Shown here: piece after piece, positions 1 through 9,328 of the stretch
Layout: every line of letters begins with the position of its first letter
Numbering within the stretch: the stretch's first letter is position 1
Source of the DNA: DASQDN01 sp035630195
Lineage (GTDB): Bacteria > Acidobacteriota > Terriglobia > Bryobacterales > Bryobacteraceae
Assembly (NCBI GenBank): GCA_035630195.1
Contig: DASQLD010000477.1
Location: 1 to 19,217 of the forward strand
DNA length: 19,217 nucleotides
Direction of reading: 5' to 3'
Position numbers and translations under genes: made by a program
The notes under the pieces: model-generated
What the model was told of the DNA's origin: nothing
The model's input: only the letters and a program-made list of their open reading frames with translations
Databases searched by the model: none

Positions 1-795
1 CAGCGCTTTGATTCCGCTCTCGCTAAGAATGCCCATGATGGATTCCGCGTTCTTCCTCGTTGCCGCGTACACAATACCTGGCTTGTCCGCAAACCGAACG
101 CGGCGGATCAATGAGTCGAGCTTCTCGTCTTCTGTCTGGAAAAGATCAACTCTGAGGCTGATGTTCGGACGGTCGAAGCCATGGACGATTTTTTTGGGCT
201 CACGCATTCCCAGCCTGTCAGCAATTTCCGTTCGAACTTCAGGCCCAGCCGTGGCCGTAAGCGCGAGCACGGTTGGATGTGCTAGAAGCTCTATTACGGA
301 GCCAAGATTGAGGTAATCGGGCCGAAAATCGTGGCCCCACTCGCTAATGCAATGCGCCTCGTCGATGACGAATAAGGATGGCTCAGCCGCTATGAGCGCC
401 TCCCGAATCTTGTTCTTGCCCAACTGTTCGGGAGAAAGAAATAGGAACTCCAGGTCGCCAGAGGACAAAGCAGCAAGTGTCTGTCGGATATCGGCAGCGG
501 ACATTGAAGAGTTAATAAACGCTGCGGTCGCGGTGTGCGGTTGTGCCGTGATCGCATCCACCTGATCCTTCTGCAAAGCAATCAGCGGTGACACTACAAT
601 CGTCGCGCCCTCCATCAGAAGTCCCGCCACCTGATAGATGGCCGACTTGCCTGATCCCGTGGGCTGGATGACCAAAGTGTCTCGTCGATCGAGTAGAGAT
701 CTGACCGCTTCATCCTGCCCGGGCCGCAGGTTCGAAAAACCTAGCTGCTCGCGCGCAGACCGTTCGATGTCAGTAAGCTTCTTGCGGGGTGACAT
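1..795 (-). CDS. recQ: RecQ-family ATP-dependent DNA helicase, N-terminal part (cut by window edge)
   Basis: This is a superfamily 2 3'-5' DNA helicase of the RecQ type, which acts in recombination and replication-fork repair. The 265 residues present cover the first RecA-like domain and the start of the second. Visible motifs are motif 0 (LRPGQDEAV, residues 23-31), a Walker A PTGSGKS (45-51), a DEAH box within VIDEAHCISEWG (144-153), and ALTATA (178-183). FDRPNISLR near 207-215 opens the second RecA domain. The rest of the helicase core and any zinc-binding, winged-helix or HRDC domains lie before position 1. The ATG at 795 is the only reasonable start: an in-frame TAA lies a short way upstream with no ATG or GTG between, and the Shine-Dalgarno is weak (AAGAAAG). 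It lies 84 nt downstream of the receptor gene on the same strand. Family assignment is firm. The exact paralogue (RecQ or a RecQ-like accessory helicase) is not. Confidence 0.94.
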   Translation of the reverse strand, partial: MSPRKKLTDIERSAREQLGFSNLRPGQDEAVRSLLDRRDTLVIQPTGSGKSAIYQVAGLLMEGATIVVSPLIALQKDQVDAITAQPHTATAAFINSSMSAADIRQTLAALSSGDLEFLFLSPEQLGKNKIREALIAAEPSLFVIDEAHCISEWGHDFRPDYLNLGSVIELLAHPTVLALTATAGPEVRTEIADRLGMREPKKIVHGFDRPNISLRVDLFQTEDEKLDSLIRRVRFADKPGIVYAATRKNAESIMGILSESGIKAL

Positions 796-879
796 AACTT
801 TCTTGTGTTTATCTAAGACGCACTTCGGCTTTTGATCTTCAGATTATCCGAAGGGAGCCTCACGGCGTTCTAGCTATCC

Positions 880-3800
880 CTAAAAATTGAATTTGAAGCC
901 AAGTTGAATTTGGCGTGGAATGTTGCTCTGCCCAAGCGGAATTGTTCCGAAATCCGCGCGACTAGGATCGGTGACCGGGCCCGAACGGACCGGGGAATTG
1001 AAAACATTGAAAGCCTCAAAGCGGAACTGAAAATCCAAACGTTCGGTGAAATAGATTTTCTTGTTCAGAGACATATCCCATAGCGGTCGCGTAGGATTTC
1101 GTATCCAACCCGCCCGGAACGGAGTTGTCCGGAGCGTGTTTCCGGTATTGCGAAGGCGCCAGGCGGGGTCGGAGCAAGTAGCATTGCCCGTGATTGGAGC
1201 TACACAGCCGTTGAACCAACGTTCGAATGTCCCTCCTTCGCTAGTAAGCGGTCCGGTAATATCAACTTGGCCCGGCAGATCTACAGGCGTTCCCGACTGC
1301 ATCGTGCCGATGAAGTTGTACTCCCATCCGGCTATCAGCATGTTGACACCGCGATTGACATCGCGGGCAAACGCTTTTCCCCTACCGAAGGGCAGTTCCC
1401 ACACGCCGCTGACCACCAATCGATGGGGACGGTCACTTGCCGTCACTGTTCTGGTTGTGGTGGCATCCTGAGGATTCAGATACGCTACACTCTCAAGGTT
1501 CTTCGACCAGGTGTATGCCAAGACCATAACCAAACCCTGCGTATAACGTTTTTCAACACTCACTTGAAGAGCGTCGTACCAAATCTTCCCAACCGATTCG
1601 CCCACAAGAGTCACGTCAGTGAATTGCGGAAAGGGGCGGAGCAACTGACTGCGCGCCACTGTTGGGCCGTTCAAGCTCGTACCCGGAAGCAACCCTTGAA
1701 AGGGATTGGGTGCCGATTGATTGAAGTAATTCGGATTCTGACGGAACTGTTCGATCTGCGCGGCGCTGTTTGCGTTGATATTGCGTGCTCCCCCGGTCTG
1801 ATTGTCCCCGGTGTTGATGTCGTACGTACGGCTGCCAACATAGGACACATCAAACTTGATGTTCGCGGGTAGCTGGTGTTGGATTCCGAAGGACCACTGA
1901 TTGGCCCGCGGGATACGTCGATCCGGATTCACAAAGACCACGCCCTGGCCTGCAAATGTAGCGAGTCCTTGGGAAGCATTCGTCGCACTGAGCAAGCCTG
2001 AGGGAAACGGGTTACTTAAGGAATTAGCAGGAATGAACTGCTCAGCCCCGCCACCGAGAGTAGCCACGTAAGGAGTATCAATAGCAAAACCTTGGACACC
2101 GCCAAAAAAGGCTTGCGGTAAATAGTAGACACCGAAGCCGCCGCGCAGGACCGTTCGTTCTCCCAGACGATAGGCAGCTCCAATCCGTGGCTGCCACTGG
2201 TTGTATCGCGTCGTGAAGGCTTCCCTAGGTTGACCATTCTCGGCGGCGAACAGAAGTCCACCCGTCAGGTTGGCGCAAGCAGGGCAATCGGCCGCATTGG
2301 CTGAGCGAGCCGCGGCCGTTAGGCGAGGATCGGCTGCGCCGTAACTCCAGCCACGGTTCATGCGGTTATAGCGTTCCGTAGCCGAGCCTTCCACGTCCCA
2401 ACGCAATCCCAGATTGACTGTAAACCGCGAGGAAATCCGAAAATCATCCTGGAGGAATCCCCCGTAATATCCCCAACGATACGCCAGGCGCGGCGTGTAC
2501 TGGATGGTCCCACCGGACGGATAGCCAAGCAGCAGCGAAGCAATTGCCGACCCCGAATTGTTTTGCTGAATTCCGGCAAACTGGGTTGTGAAGTCACGAT
2601 TGAAGGCGAACTGCCCCCCACCCCAAACGAAGGATCCGCTGGAAGTGTTGACGCGAATGTCGCGGAGGTCCGCGCCAAACTTAAGCGAGTGTCTTCCGAC
2701 AATCCAGGATAGAAGCGGTTGAAGAGCGACCGTATTGCTTACGTTATAACGTTGGTTGCGAGTGCCGACATCGCCGTACTGCTCGATGCTGAGGCGGGGC
2801 GGAATCGGATCGAAGCGGGCATTGGAGAACGAAGCCGGAAATCCCACGCTGGTCGCGTCAAAACCATAAACACTTTGACGCTGCGCCTCTTCGATATAGC
2901 GGGTCAAAGACACGCGAGCATCAAAGATCATGTTGGATGACAATACGGTCACTACATCGAATACCGCGTTATTGTTCTCGCGAATCAACGGATCTTGAGC
3001 ATCAAGGAAGATGCCGGGCAAGGCCAACGTTCCCTGATCGAACTGCGACCGCTTATTCCACGCGTAGCGGCCGAAAAGGCGTACCTTTTGACCCAGGTTG
3101 TGATCGATGCGAGCGAGCCAGTTCTTGAAACGATCGCGACTTAGGTTTGGGCTCGAAAGATAATTGTTGAAGCGGCCAGATCCATTGTTGGGAGCTGGGT
3201 ATGCGTTGGCCAGAGCCCGACCTACCTGATTCAGCCGATTTTGTGGGATTACGTTACCCGGGAACTGATCTCGAATGTATTGGGGATTAGTCACGCTCAC
3301 AGGCAGAGACGCATTGAAGTTCGGATTCAGGCGCGTTGTGAGCGGGTCATATATTGTGATTCCGGCGCCTGAGAAATCGCCATTCCTTTCGTTCAGTGTC
3401 GGAACAGATCCCAATCCGGGACTCGGCGCTGATTCCCGATAATCCTCCCATCCAAAGGAGAAGAACGTCTTGTCTTTTCCGTTGTAGAGCTTCGGCATGC
3501 TTGCAGGACCACCAACATAAAACCCGTACTGATCTAATTTGCGTCCGCCTAGATTTTCGCCGGTTACGGGGTCCACTGCATATATCGGTCGCCCAGCCGC
3601 ATTGGCTGCGATATTATTAGCGTCCCATTGATAACGGCGCACGAAATCGTAGATAGTTCCGTGGTATTCGTTGGTTCCGGATTTGGTCGACACGCTGATG
3701 ATGCCACCCCCGGTACGGCCATACTGGGCATCGTAGAAGTTAGTAATGACTCGGAACTCCTGGGTGGTATCCACAGTCGGGATATACGCGACATTCTGAT

Positions 3801-4443
3801 TAGCGCGCGTACGGTTCGCTTCTGTATCCGTGATCGCATTATCGGGCGCTCCGTCGATAACGAATTCATTGCTTTGCCGGACACCGCCATTAATCGAAAA
3901 GCGCGCATTGTCTCCATTGTCGAAGGGCCGTGTAAACTGCTGGTTTCCGGCGAAGACAACACCGGGCGTCAGGTTGCTTAACATGAACGGGTTGCGGCCG
4001 TTGAGCGGGAGTTCCGTCACGCGCAGATTTTCGATCACGCCGCCTCTCGTGGCGGTGGACTCTTCAAGCAAAGGCGCTTGGTCGGTAACGGTCACTGCAT
4101 CGGCTACATCGCCGACCTGCAAATCCAGGTCTACGGTAGTCGTGCCTCCCACCTGAAGGATGATGTTTTCTCGAATGGACCGCTTGAACCCCGGTCCCTC
4201 GGCCGATACTGAATAGGTTCCGGGCTGCACGAAGGGAATGGTGTAGTTTCCATCGACACCCGTGGTTCCTGTAACTTCGACGTTCGTTTCATTGTTTTTC
4301 GCCGTCACTGACACATTTGGAACGCCAGCCCCGCTTGGATCTGTAACCCGGCCGTTCAAGGTAGCTCGAAACTCCTGACTCCAACAGAGCGTTGCCGCGC
4401 AAGTAATCAGGGCTAGCGTCAGCGAGAAAGATGTCCTCAACAT
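880..4443 (-). CDS. TonB-dependent receptor-like outer membrane protein with carboxypeptidase-regulatory-like domain (Oar-like)
   Basis: This is a large outer-membrane beta-barrel protein of about 1187 aa of the Oar-like type that is abundant in Acidobacteriota. Such proteins are thought to bind or import oligosaccharides or other large ligands. I place the start at 4443, 13 codons inside the longest frame, because a GGAG lies just before that ATG and it begins a clean signal peptide (MLRTSFSLTLALITCAATLCWSQ written in part: LTLALITCAATLC, residues 8-20). An Ig-like carboxypeptidase-regulatory domain covers about 26-109 (GRVTDPSGAGVPNVSV). A plug domain follows from about 118, with the typical LPLNGRNPFMLSNLTPGV at 145-162. 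The remainder is rich in barrel-like strands and ends in the aromatic FKFNF signature expected for outer-membrane insertion. No adjacent SusD, TonB or glycosidase gene on the same strand indicates its substrate. The GH51 enzyme about 3.6 kb away is a possible but unproven partner. Confidence 0.94.
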   Translation of the reverse strand: MLRTSFSLTLALITCAATLCWSQEFRATLNGRVTDPSGAGVPNVSVTAKNNETNVEVTGTTGVDGNYTIPFVQPGTYSVSAEGPGFKRSIRENIILQVGGTTTVDLDLQVGDVADAVTVTDQAPLLEESTATRGGVIENLRVTELPLNGRNPFMLSNLTPGVVFAGNQQFTRPFDNGDNARFSINGGVRQSNEFVIDGAPDNAITDTEANRTRANQNVAYIPTVDTTQEFRVITNFYDAQYGRTGGGIISVSTKSGTNEYHGTIYDFVRRYQWDANNIAANAAGRPIYAVDPVTGENLGGRKLDQYGFYVGGPASMPKLYNGKDKTFFSFGWEDYRESAPSPGLGSVPTLNERNGDFSGAGITIYDPLTTRLNPNFNASLPVSVTNPQYIRDQFPGNVIPQNRLNQVGRALANAYPAPNNGSGRFNNYLSSPNLSRDRFKNWLARIDHNLGQKVRLFGRYAWNKRSQFDQGTLALPGIFLDAQDPLIRENNNAVFDVVTVLSSNMIFDARVSLTRYIEEAQRQSVYGFDATSVGFPASFSNARFDPIPPRLSIEQYGDVGTRNQRYNVSNTVALQPLLSWIVGRHSLKFGADLRDIRVNTSSGSFVWGGGQFAFNRDFTTQFAGIQQNNSGSAIASLLLGYPSGGTIQYTPRLAYRWGYYGGFLQDDFRISSRFTVNLGLRWDVEGSATERYNRMNRGWSYGAADPRLTAAARSANAADCPACANLTGGLLFAAENGQPREAFTTRYNQWQPRIGAAYRLGERTVLRGGFGVYYLPQAFFGGVQGFAIDTPYVATLGGGAEQFIPANSLSNPFPSGLLSATNASQGLATFAGQGVVFVNPDRRIPRANQWSFGIQHQLPANIKFDVSYVGSRTYDINTGDNQTGGARNINANSAAQIEQFRQNPNYFNQSAPNPFQGLLPGTSLNGPTVARSQLLRPFPQFTDVTLVGESVGKIWYDALQVSVEKRYTQGLVMVLAYTWSKNLESVAYLNPQDATTTRTVTASDRPHRLVVSGVWELPFGRGKAFARDVNRGVNMLIAGWEYNFIGTMQSGTPVDLPGQVDITGPLTSEGGTFERWFNGCVAPITGNATCSDPAWRLRNTGNTLRTTPFRAGWIRNPTRPLWDMSLNKKIYFTERLDFQFRFEAFNVFNSPVRSGPVTDPSRADFGTIPLGQSNIPRQIQLGFKFNF

Positions 4444-4445
4444 AA

Positions 4446-4455
4446 CTCCACTCCC
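4446..4455 (-). promoter_or_regulatory. Ribosome binding site deciding the receptor start
   Basis: On the minus strand GGGAGTGGAG precedes the ATG at 4443 by a few bases. It supports this start, which opens directly with a signal peptide, over the upstream ATG at 4482. Confidence 0.65.
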
Positions 4456-4657
4456 AAATATTCTAAAAGATGACCGACACACTCGGATTATCGAAACGGA
4501 GTAAACCCCTGCTGCGTGGTTCGATGCTTCTAATGCCGGTGACAGAACGTCTCAAACTGTTAAATCTCAATAGTCCTCACGCCGGGCGTTCCCACGATAA
4601 TTCGTGCTTGTCTTGCGGCGGTTCGTCTGATGCAAACGTCCGGCATCTGCGTCTCAC

Positions 4658-4662
4658 AGGAG
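4658..4662 (+). promoter_or_regulatory. Ribosome binding site deciding the ThDP-enzyme start
   Basis: AGGAG lies 3 nt before the ATG at 4666. The spacing is short but the match is good, and the upstream start at 4630 would add 12 residues with no counterpart in the family. Confidence 0.5.
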
Positions 4663-4665
4663 CCC

Positions 4666-6420
4666 ATGGAAAAAACAACTGCCTCTGACATTCTGATCGA
4701 AGCTTTGGCTGATTGGGGTGTGACCGTGATTTTTGGATTGCCGGGAGATGGAATCAACGGCATCATGGAGGCGCTCCGTAAACGGCAGGATCGCATCCGC
4801 TTCATCCAGGTTCGGCACGAAGAATCCGCCGCTTTTATGGCGTGTGCCTACGCGAAGTATACAGGCAAACTTGGAGTCTGCCTGGCTACTTCCGGACCCG
4901 GCGGGATTCACCTTTTGAACGGTCTCTACGATGCGAAAGGAGACGGCCAGCCGGTACTTGCGATTACCGGAATGCACTATCACGATTTGATTCACACGTT
5001 CGCACAGCAGGACATCGAATTGGACAAAGTGTTCATGGATGTCGCCCATTACAACGCGCGTGTTATGGGACCGGCCCATGTCGAAAACGTGGTCGATCTT
5101 GCATGCCGCACGGCGCTTACGTACCGAACCGTTTCTCATATCACCATCCCGGCCGACATTCAGGAACAAGAACCGCCCAAGAAAGGGTCAAAGCACAATG
5201 TTCTGCATCATACCTCCGATGTTTACGCGCGGGGGGCCGGCCGGCCAAGTCAACGGGATCTTGAAGCCGCGGCCGCGTTGTTGGCTGAATCGCAAAAGAT
5301 AGCGATCCTGGCCGGCAGGGGAGCTTTGGGAGCGACCGACGAACTTCTCTCCGTGGCTGAACTCCTCGGAGCGCCAATCGCGAAGGCCCTTCTGGGTAAA
5401 GCCTCCATCCCCGACGACAGCAGGTTCACGACAGGCAGCATTGGCCTTCTTGGAACAACAGCCTCCGATGCCTTGATGCAAGGCTGTGACGCGTTAATCA
5501 TGGTGGGAACCAGTTTTCCTTACACCGAATATCTGCCCAAGCCGGGACAGGCCCGATGCATTCAGATTGACAGCGATCCGGCACGGATCGGTTTACGCTG
5601 TCCGGTGGAAGTTGGCATTGTAGGTGACGCTGCGGTCGCTCTGAAAGAGTTGAGAACTCTATTAAAGCCTAGAACCGACCGCAGCTTTCTCGAGCAAATT
5701 CAGGAGCAAATGCGCGACTGGCGGGAAGCGCAACTGGAGCGCGAGACTTCCACGGAAAGCCCTATGAAGCCTCAGATGCTAGCTGCTGAACTTGGGGCCT
5801 GTCTTCCCGACAACGCCATTCTTTCGGTAGACTCTGGAACGTCTACGGTTTGGTGGGCTCGCCACGTTCCAGCGAAACGGGGACAAATGCATTCCGTTTC
5901 AGGCATCATGGCATCCATGGCGTGTGGCCTTAGCTATGCAATTGCAGCGCAGATCGCTCATCCCGATCGGACGTCCGTTGCATTTGTGGGCGATGGCGGC
6001 TTCGCGATGCTGATGGCCGAGTTTGCAACATGCGTGAAGTATCAGCTACCGGTGAAGGTGATCGTAGTCAAGAACAACTCGTACGCCCACATCAAGTGGG
6101 AACAGATGATGTTTTTGGGAAATCCGGAATATGGATGCGAGCTCCATCCGATCGACTTTGCCGCTTTCGCGCGCGCATGCGGCGCAGTCGGATTCTCTCT
6201 GAAGGATCCTGCTCGTTGTCGAGAGACCCTGAGAGAAGCGCTGGCAACTCCCGGGCCTGTATTGGTGGAGGCGGAAGTCGATCCTCTCGAAGCTCCTTTC
6301 TTTGCAAATCTCAAGCCTGAGCAGGCGAAGATGTTGAAAGAAGCATTGCAGCGCGGAGAGCCGGATAGCGAGGGTATACTTGCGAACGCCCGCGAAACGC
6401 GAGCGCGTGAACTCGTTTAG
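4666..6420 (+). CDS. Thiamine-diphosphate-dependent enzyme, pyruvate oxidase/PoxB type
   Basis: This 584-aa protein belongs to the pyruvate oxidase/acetolactate synthase superfamily. Its closest resemblance is to pyruvate oxidases and pyruvate:quinone oxidoreductases, which decarboxylate pyruvate to acetate or acetyl phosphate. The N-terminal PYR domain carries the catalytic Glu (RHEES, E52) and a GLPGDGINGIMEAL segment near 24-37. The central FAD/nucleotide-like domain spans roughly 195-330. The C-terminal PP domain holds the ThDP/Mg motif, GDGG starting at 442 and ending in NN at 470-471, with the expected 25-residue gap. The length matches PoxB (about 570 aa). I do not see a clear amphipathic membrane-binding tail, so soluble oxidase activity or another 2-keto acid is possible. 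The start at 4666 is preferred over 4630 because of the AGGAG and the family N-terminus. It is divergent from the receptor gene and convergent with the GH51 gene, and it stands alone rather than in an operon. The substrate is inferred. Confidence 0.9.
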   Translation: MEKTTASDILIEALADWGVTVIFGLPGDGINGIMEALRKRQDRIRFIQVRHEESAAFMACAYAKYTGKLGVCLATSGPGGIHLLNGLYDAKGDGQPVLAITGMHYHDLIHTFAQQDIELDKVFMDVAHYNARVMGPAHVENVVDLACRTALTYRTVSHITIPADIQEQEPPKKGSKHNVLHHTSDVYARGAGRPSQRDLEAAAALLAESQKIAILAGRGALGATDELLSVAELLGAPIAKALLGKASIPDDSRFTTGSIGLLGTTASDALMQGCDALIMVGTSFPYTEYLPKPGQARCIQIDSDPARIGLRCPVEVGIVGDAAVALKELRTLLKPRTDRSFLEQIQEQMRDWREAQLERETSTESPMKPQMLAAELGACLPDNAILSVDSGTSTVWWARHVPAKRGQMHSVSGIMASMACGLSYAIAAQIAHPDRTSVAFVGDGGFAMLMAEFATCVKYQLPVKVIVVKNNSYAHIKWEQMMFLGNPEYGCELHPIDFAAFARACGAVGFSLKDPARCRETLREALATPGPVLVEAEVDPLEAPFFANLKPEQAKMLKEALQRGEPDSEGILANARETRARELV

Positions 6421-6464
6421 CTTGCCTACCTTCAGGGAATCTCAGCAACGTTCCGTCAGGCAAC

Positions 6465-8087
6465 TCAGCCCAAATCAATAGCCAACCGCGTGACCGACGA
6501 CGGTGGTAACTGGTGGCGAATGTTTCTGCCATTCACCGTCACCGCCACCGGCCTGGGTGCGACGGTATCTGGACTCAGCAGTGTATTGTGGGCATGAACG
6601 TCATTTGCGGAGAGAATCGTCGCGTCCGCTGCCCGGACTGCGGCGCTTCCGGTCGAGACGACGAGATCACGCGGCTGACGTAGATCAGTGTTTGTGATTG
6701 TCACCATCAGCCGTTTGCCTTGTAGCGAAGCCGAACTGCTCAGCCCGGCAATGGAAGCGGGTTGTCCGGCACGTGTGTATCGCGCGGCAGGCGCCGAAAT
6801 TACGGTCCTGACCGAGGTTGCCTTCTGATGATCGGCGTACATCTGAAATACATGACCGGTAGGAGTGATACAGAACCGATCTCCATGCGCCAGGAACAGA
6901 GATTGCAAACAATTCACCAGTTGCGCGATGTTCGCCATACCGACTTTGTCGGCGTGACGGTTGAAGACGTCCAGCGTGATGCCCGCAAGCACGGCATCGC
7001 GCATTGTGTTTTGCTGGCCCAGGAGTGCTTCAGGAAATGGCTCCGTCCCTGGCGCATACCACGAGCCCCACTCGTCGACAACGATCTTCACGCGATGCGC
7101 GCGGTCGAACTCACCCATGGCGTCCCAGTGCGAAGTAATCAGTTGCTCGATCTTGCTGCCCTCACGTAGGAGTTCGTAATACTGCTCCTGATCAAACTTA
7201 AGCGCGTCACGTTTACCCGCGGACCATTCCGTCGTCTGACCCGAACTCAGATTCCAGGAATAGTGGTGCAGCGCGAAGCCCCACGTCCGTCCAAGGCCGC
7301 CGCGCGCTCGTTCGAAGAACTTGCGCGTCCAGTTGAGGTCATTGCCATTGGGACCGGAGGCGATCTGCGCCACACGCGTGCCATAGTTCGGAACCCATTC
7401 GCTATAGCGACTGTATTCAACCGCGTACTCCTCAGGAGCGAAGCCGCCCCCGCATCCCCACGATTCATTACCAACTCCCCAATACCGGATGTCGAGAGGG
7501 TCGCGCTCACCGTCGGCAGCGCGTTTTTCCGCGAGCGTGGTTGATCCGGCCGGCGAATTACAATATTCCACCCAGCGCCAGTATTCCTGCGCGGGCAGAC
7601 TACGAAGATTTGCGGCAAAGTACGGTTGAGCACCGGTGAGTTTGCAGAAGCGGCTGAACTCGATGGTTCCGAAACGATTGGGGTCATATACCTGCGGTCC
7701 CTTGCGGTTCGCGTTCTTCGGCCATTCGGGCGAGGCGACCCAGAAGTTTGTTCGGCGCGGGCGTTCCTTTTGTGGACCTATACCGTCCTGCCAGTCGTAC
7801 TGATCGGCGAAGCACCCACCTGGCCACCGAATCACGCCGGGGCGCATGCCCTCAAGCGCCTCGACGATCTGTTTGCGGATTCCACCTATATTCGGGATGC
7901 GCGATTCCTCACCGACCCAGATGCCGTCGTACACGACGCCTCCAAGATGTTCGACGAAGTGACCATAGATCTCGGGGGCAATTGTTCCGATTGGTTCCTC
8001 AAGAACAACATCGATGCGGGCTTCTGAATCCTGCGATCGCAGCAACGGAGTGGCCAGGGCTGCCAGAAATTGCCTGCGGGACCTCAT
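6465..8087 (-). CDS. Alpha-L-arabinofuranosidase, GH51, Tat-exported
   Basis: This is a secreted 540-aa glycoside hydrolase of family GH51, which releases terminal alpha-L-arabinofuranose from arabinan, arabinoxylan or arabinogalactan side chains by a retaining mechanism. The N-terminus RSRRQFLAALA is a twin-arginine leader, so the enzyme is probably folded before export. Family signatures are GHFVEHLGGVVYDGIW (42-57), RWPGGCFADQYDWQDG (87-102), the acid/base Glu in GVGNESWG (E208) and the nucleophile Glu in VVDEWGSWY (E339). A C-terminal beta-sandwich follows to residue 540. The frame is open 72 codons further upstream, to an ATG at 8303. The Tat leader, together with the zinc-ribbon gene lying opposite that extension, argues for the start at 8087. 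It ends 44 nt from the convergent ThDP-enzyme gene, with no convincing terminator hairpin between them. It fits a plant-polysaccharide-degrading soil lifestyle. Confidence 0.93.
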   Translation of the reverse strand: MRSRRQFLAALATPLLRSQDSEARIDVVLEEPIGTIAPEIYGHFVEHLGGVVYDGIWVGEESRIPNIGGIRKQIVEALEGMRPGVIRWPGGCFADQYDWQDGIGPQKERPRRTNFWVASPEWPKNANRKGPQVYDPNRFGTIEFSRFCKLTGAQPYFAANLRSLPAQEYWRWVEYCNSPAGSTTLAEKRAADGERDPLDIRYWGVGNESWGCGGGFAPEEYAVEYSRYSEWVPNYGTRVAQIASGPNGNDLNWTRKFFERARGGLGRTWGFALHHYSWNLSSGQTTEWSAGKRDALKFDQEQYYELLREGSKIEQLITSHWDAMGEFDRAHRVKIVVDEWGSWYAPGTEPFPEALLGQQNTMRDAVLAGITLDVFNRHADKVGMANIAQLVNCLQSLFLAHGDRFCITPTGHVFQMYADHQKATSVRTVISAPAARYTRAGQPASIAGLSSSASLQGKRLMVTITNTDLRQPRDLVVSTGSAAVRAADATILSANDVHAHNTLLSPDTVAPRPVAVTVNGRNIRHQLPPSSVTRLAIDLG

Positions 8088-8243
8088 ACTGCCATCCAGC
8101 TTATTGCACCGTGGCGCCGTCTGCAAAATCCCGAAGGATCGAGCGCTAGCAAATATTTCATCTCCGCTGCGCCTGGACGAAGGTCGAGTAGGCAAAGCCG
8201 TCTCGCGTGAAACAATCCGCAGCACTGCTGACTCCATAACACC

Positions 8244-8248
8244 AGGAG
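8244..8248 (+). promoter_or_regulatory. Ribosome binding site for a GTG start
   Basis: AGGAG sits 5 nt upstream of the GTG at 8254. It is the main reason for choosing this GTG over the much longer reading that begins at 8014 and runs opposite the GH51 gene. Confidence 0.65.
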
Positions 8249-8253
8249 CGCTC

Positions 8254-8451
8254 GTGAACAATCGGCTGGAGTTGGACATTGTCTGCCCGAACAACCACAA
8301 CAAGGCGGTTAAGTTCAGTCAGGAAGAATTCGAAGAAAAATTGAAGTCGGGCGCGCTCGTGTGGCACTGCAACACGTGCGATACGGACTGGTCTCCTTCC
8401 AAGGAGGAAATCTCGAAGTTTCGCAAGGAGTTCGCGAAGGCAGCGAACTAG
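8254..8451 (+). CDS. Small zinc-ribbon-like protein
   Basis: This is a 65-aa hydrophilic protein starting at GTG behind a well-spaced AGGAG. Two potential metal-binding knuckles are visible: C11-P-N-N-H15 and C39-N-T-C42, with H38 adjacent. They are separated by a charged helical stretch (FSQEEFEEKLKSG), and a basic C-terminal helix follows (KEEISKFRKEF). The pattern suggests a small zinc ribbon that could bind nucleic acid or a protein partner. I do not recognise a named family. It is divergent from the GH51 gene, and the 166 bp between the two starts should hold both promoters. The open frame continues upstream, but that part is antisense to the GH51 leader and has no protein-like character. 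Confidence 0.7.
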   Translation: MNNRLELDIVCPNNHNKAVKFSQEEFEEKLKSGALVWHCNTCDTDWSPSKEEISKFRKEFAKAAN

Positions 8452-9328
8452 CGATTGTTGGCTGTTTAGCGCCTGATGCGCCAATTCGATAGGCTGAACG
8501 GGCAGTAATCCCTGACCGCTCCGATGTTCCTGCCCAGCTCATGGGCTTACAACCAGGTTAAGAAGTTGGCACGGCCGTTCCGGTGACATCCTGCACGTTC
8601 CTGGTTACCTGCTGGAAGCAGCGGCTGCAGCAAGTCCTGACTACCGGAACGGGTGTGCCGCTCGCGATTGGCGATGTCGGACCAGGCGCCCAATCGTCAG
8701 CAACAGGTTCGTCCACCGGAAGGATTCGATTTGCGAACCGCGCTCGTACTCGATCAAGAGCCAGGACTCCATTGGGCCTCGACGTTTCCCAGCCAGAGTC
8801 TTTCGATGCCCTTCCGAATCTCTCCAACGGTAAGAACCGCTCAGGAACAGAACCGATTCATCCGAATGTGATCTCCGAACTGGTAAACCCGGGGCCGAAC
8901 ACGAACGTTGTCCACTGGATACGGCCGCCTTTCCGTTCCAAGTGGGTGCGCACAGCGAGTGCCGGGCGTGACGCCGCCATCGCTTTGATTTCTGGACAGC
9001 TCATCGCTGCGAATCGCCTGATACCACTCGCCACTCGGAGGCTCAGCCGCATGGAGCCCGACTACGCAGGGACTGACACGACGAAGCGGTTGATGAGCAT
9101 TCAAGTGTACGAGCGTGAGGTTTGTGTATCGGGAACATAGTGAAGTCTGGTCACGTCCGAGAGCGCTCATCGACGTCGTATCCATTTGGCCACGTGGTTC
9201 GACGCGCTGCCGTTCTCGGCGGACTCCACCATGAGTATCGGCTTTAGAAACTTGCTGCGTAAACATAGCATGGTTTCTGCGGAGGACAGGTACTGACCAC
9301 CATTGGGCGCGTTCGTGTATGATGAGGT
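8452..9328. other. Gene-poor stretch, no confident gene
   Basis: Open frames occur on both strands here (8583-9140 plus, 8674-8871 plus, 9052-8858 minus, and a long minus frame that enters from 10103). None has a recognisable motif together with a good ribosome binding site. Their products are Arg/Ser/Thr-rich in the manner of antisense frames in GC-rich DNA. The minus frame 9052-8858 has fairly GC-rich third positions and may be a decayed gene. I see no tRNA, strong terminator or insertion-sequence end. Confidence 0.5.

Noticed and set aside
3564..3981. Open frames of 117 and 132 codons inside the receptor gene
   Set aside because: Shadows of the receptor coding sequence in other frames, with no own ribosome site or domain.
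6421..6464. Possible bidirectional terminator between the ThDP enzyme and GH51 genes (TTGCCT ... AGGCAA)
   Set aside because: The arms are only 6 bp with a 30-nt loop and there is no T-run on either side.
8088..8303. N-terminal extension of the GH51 frame to an ATG at 8303
   Set aside because: The 72 extra residues look non-coding, overlap the zinc-ribbon gene on the other strand, and would bury the Tat leader inside the protein.
8583..9140. Plus-strand frame of 185 codons
   Set aside because: No ribosome binding site, no motif, composition dominated by Thr/Ser/Arg; overlapping frames on both strands are equally open.
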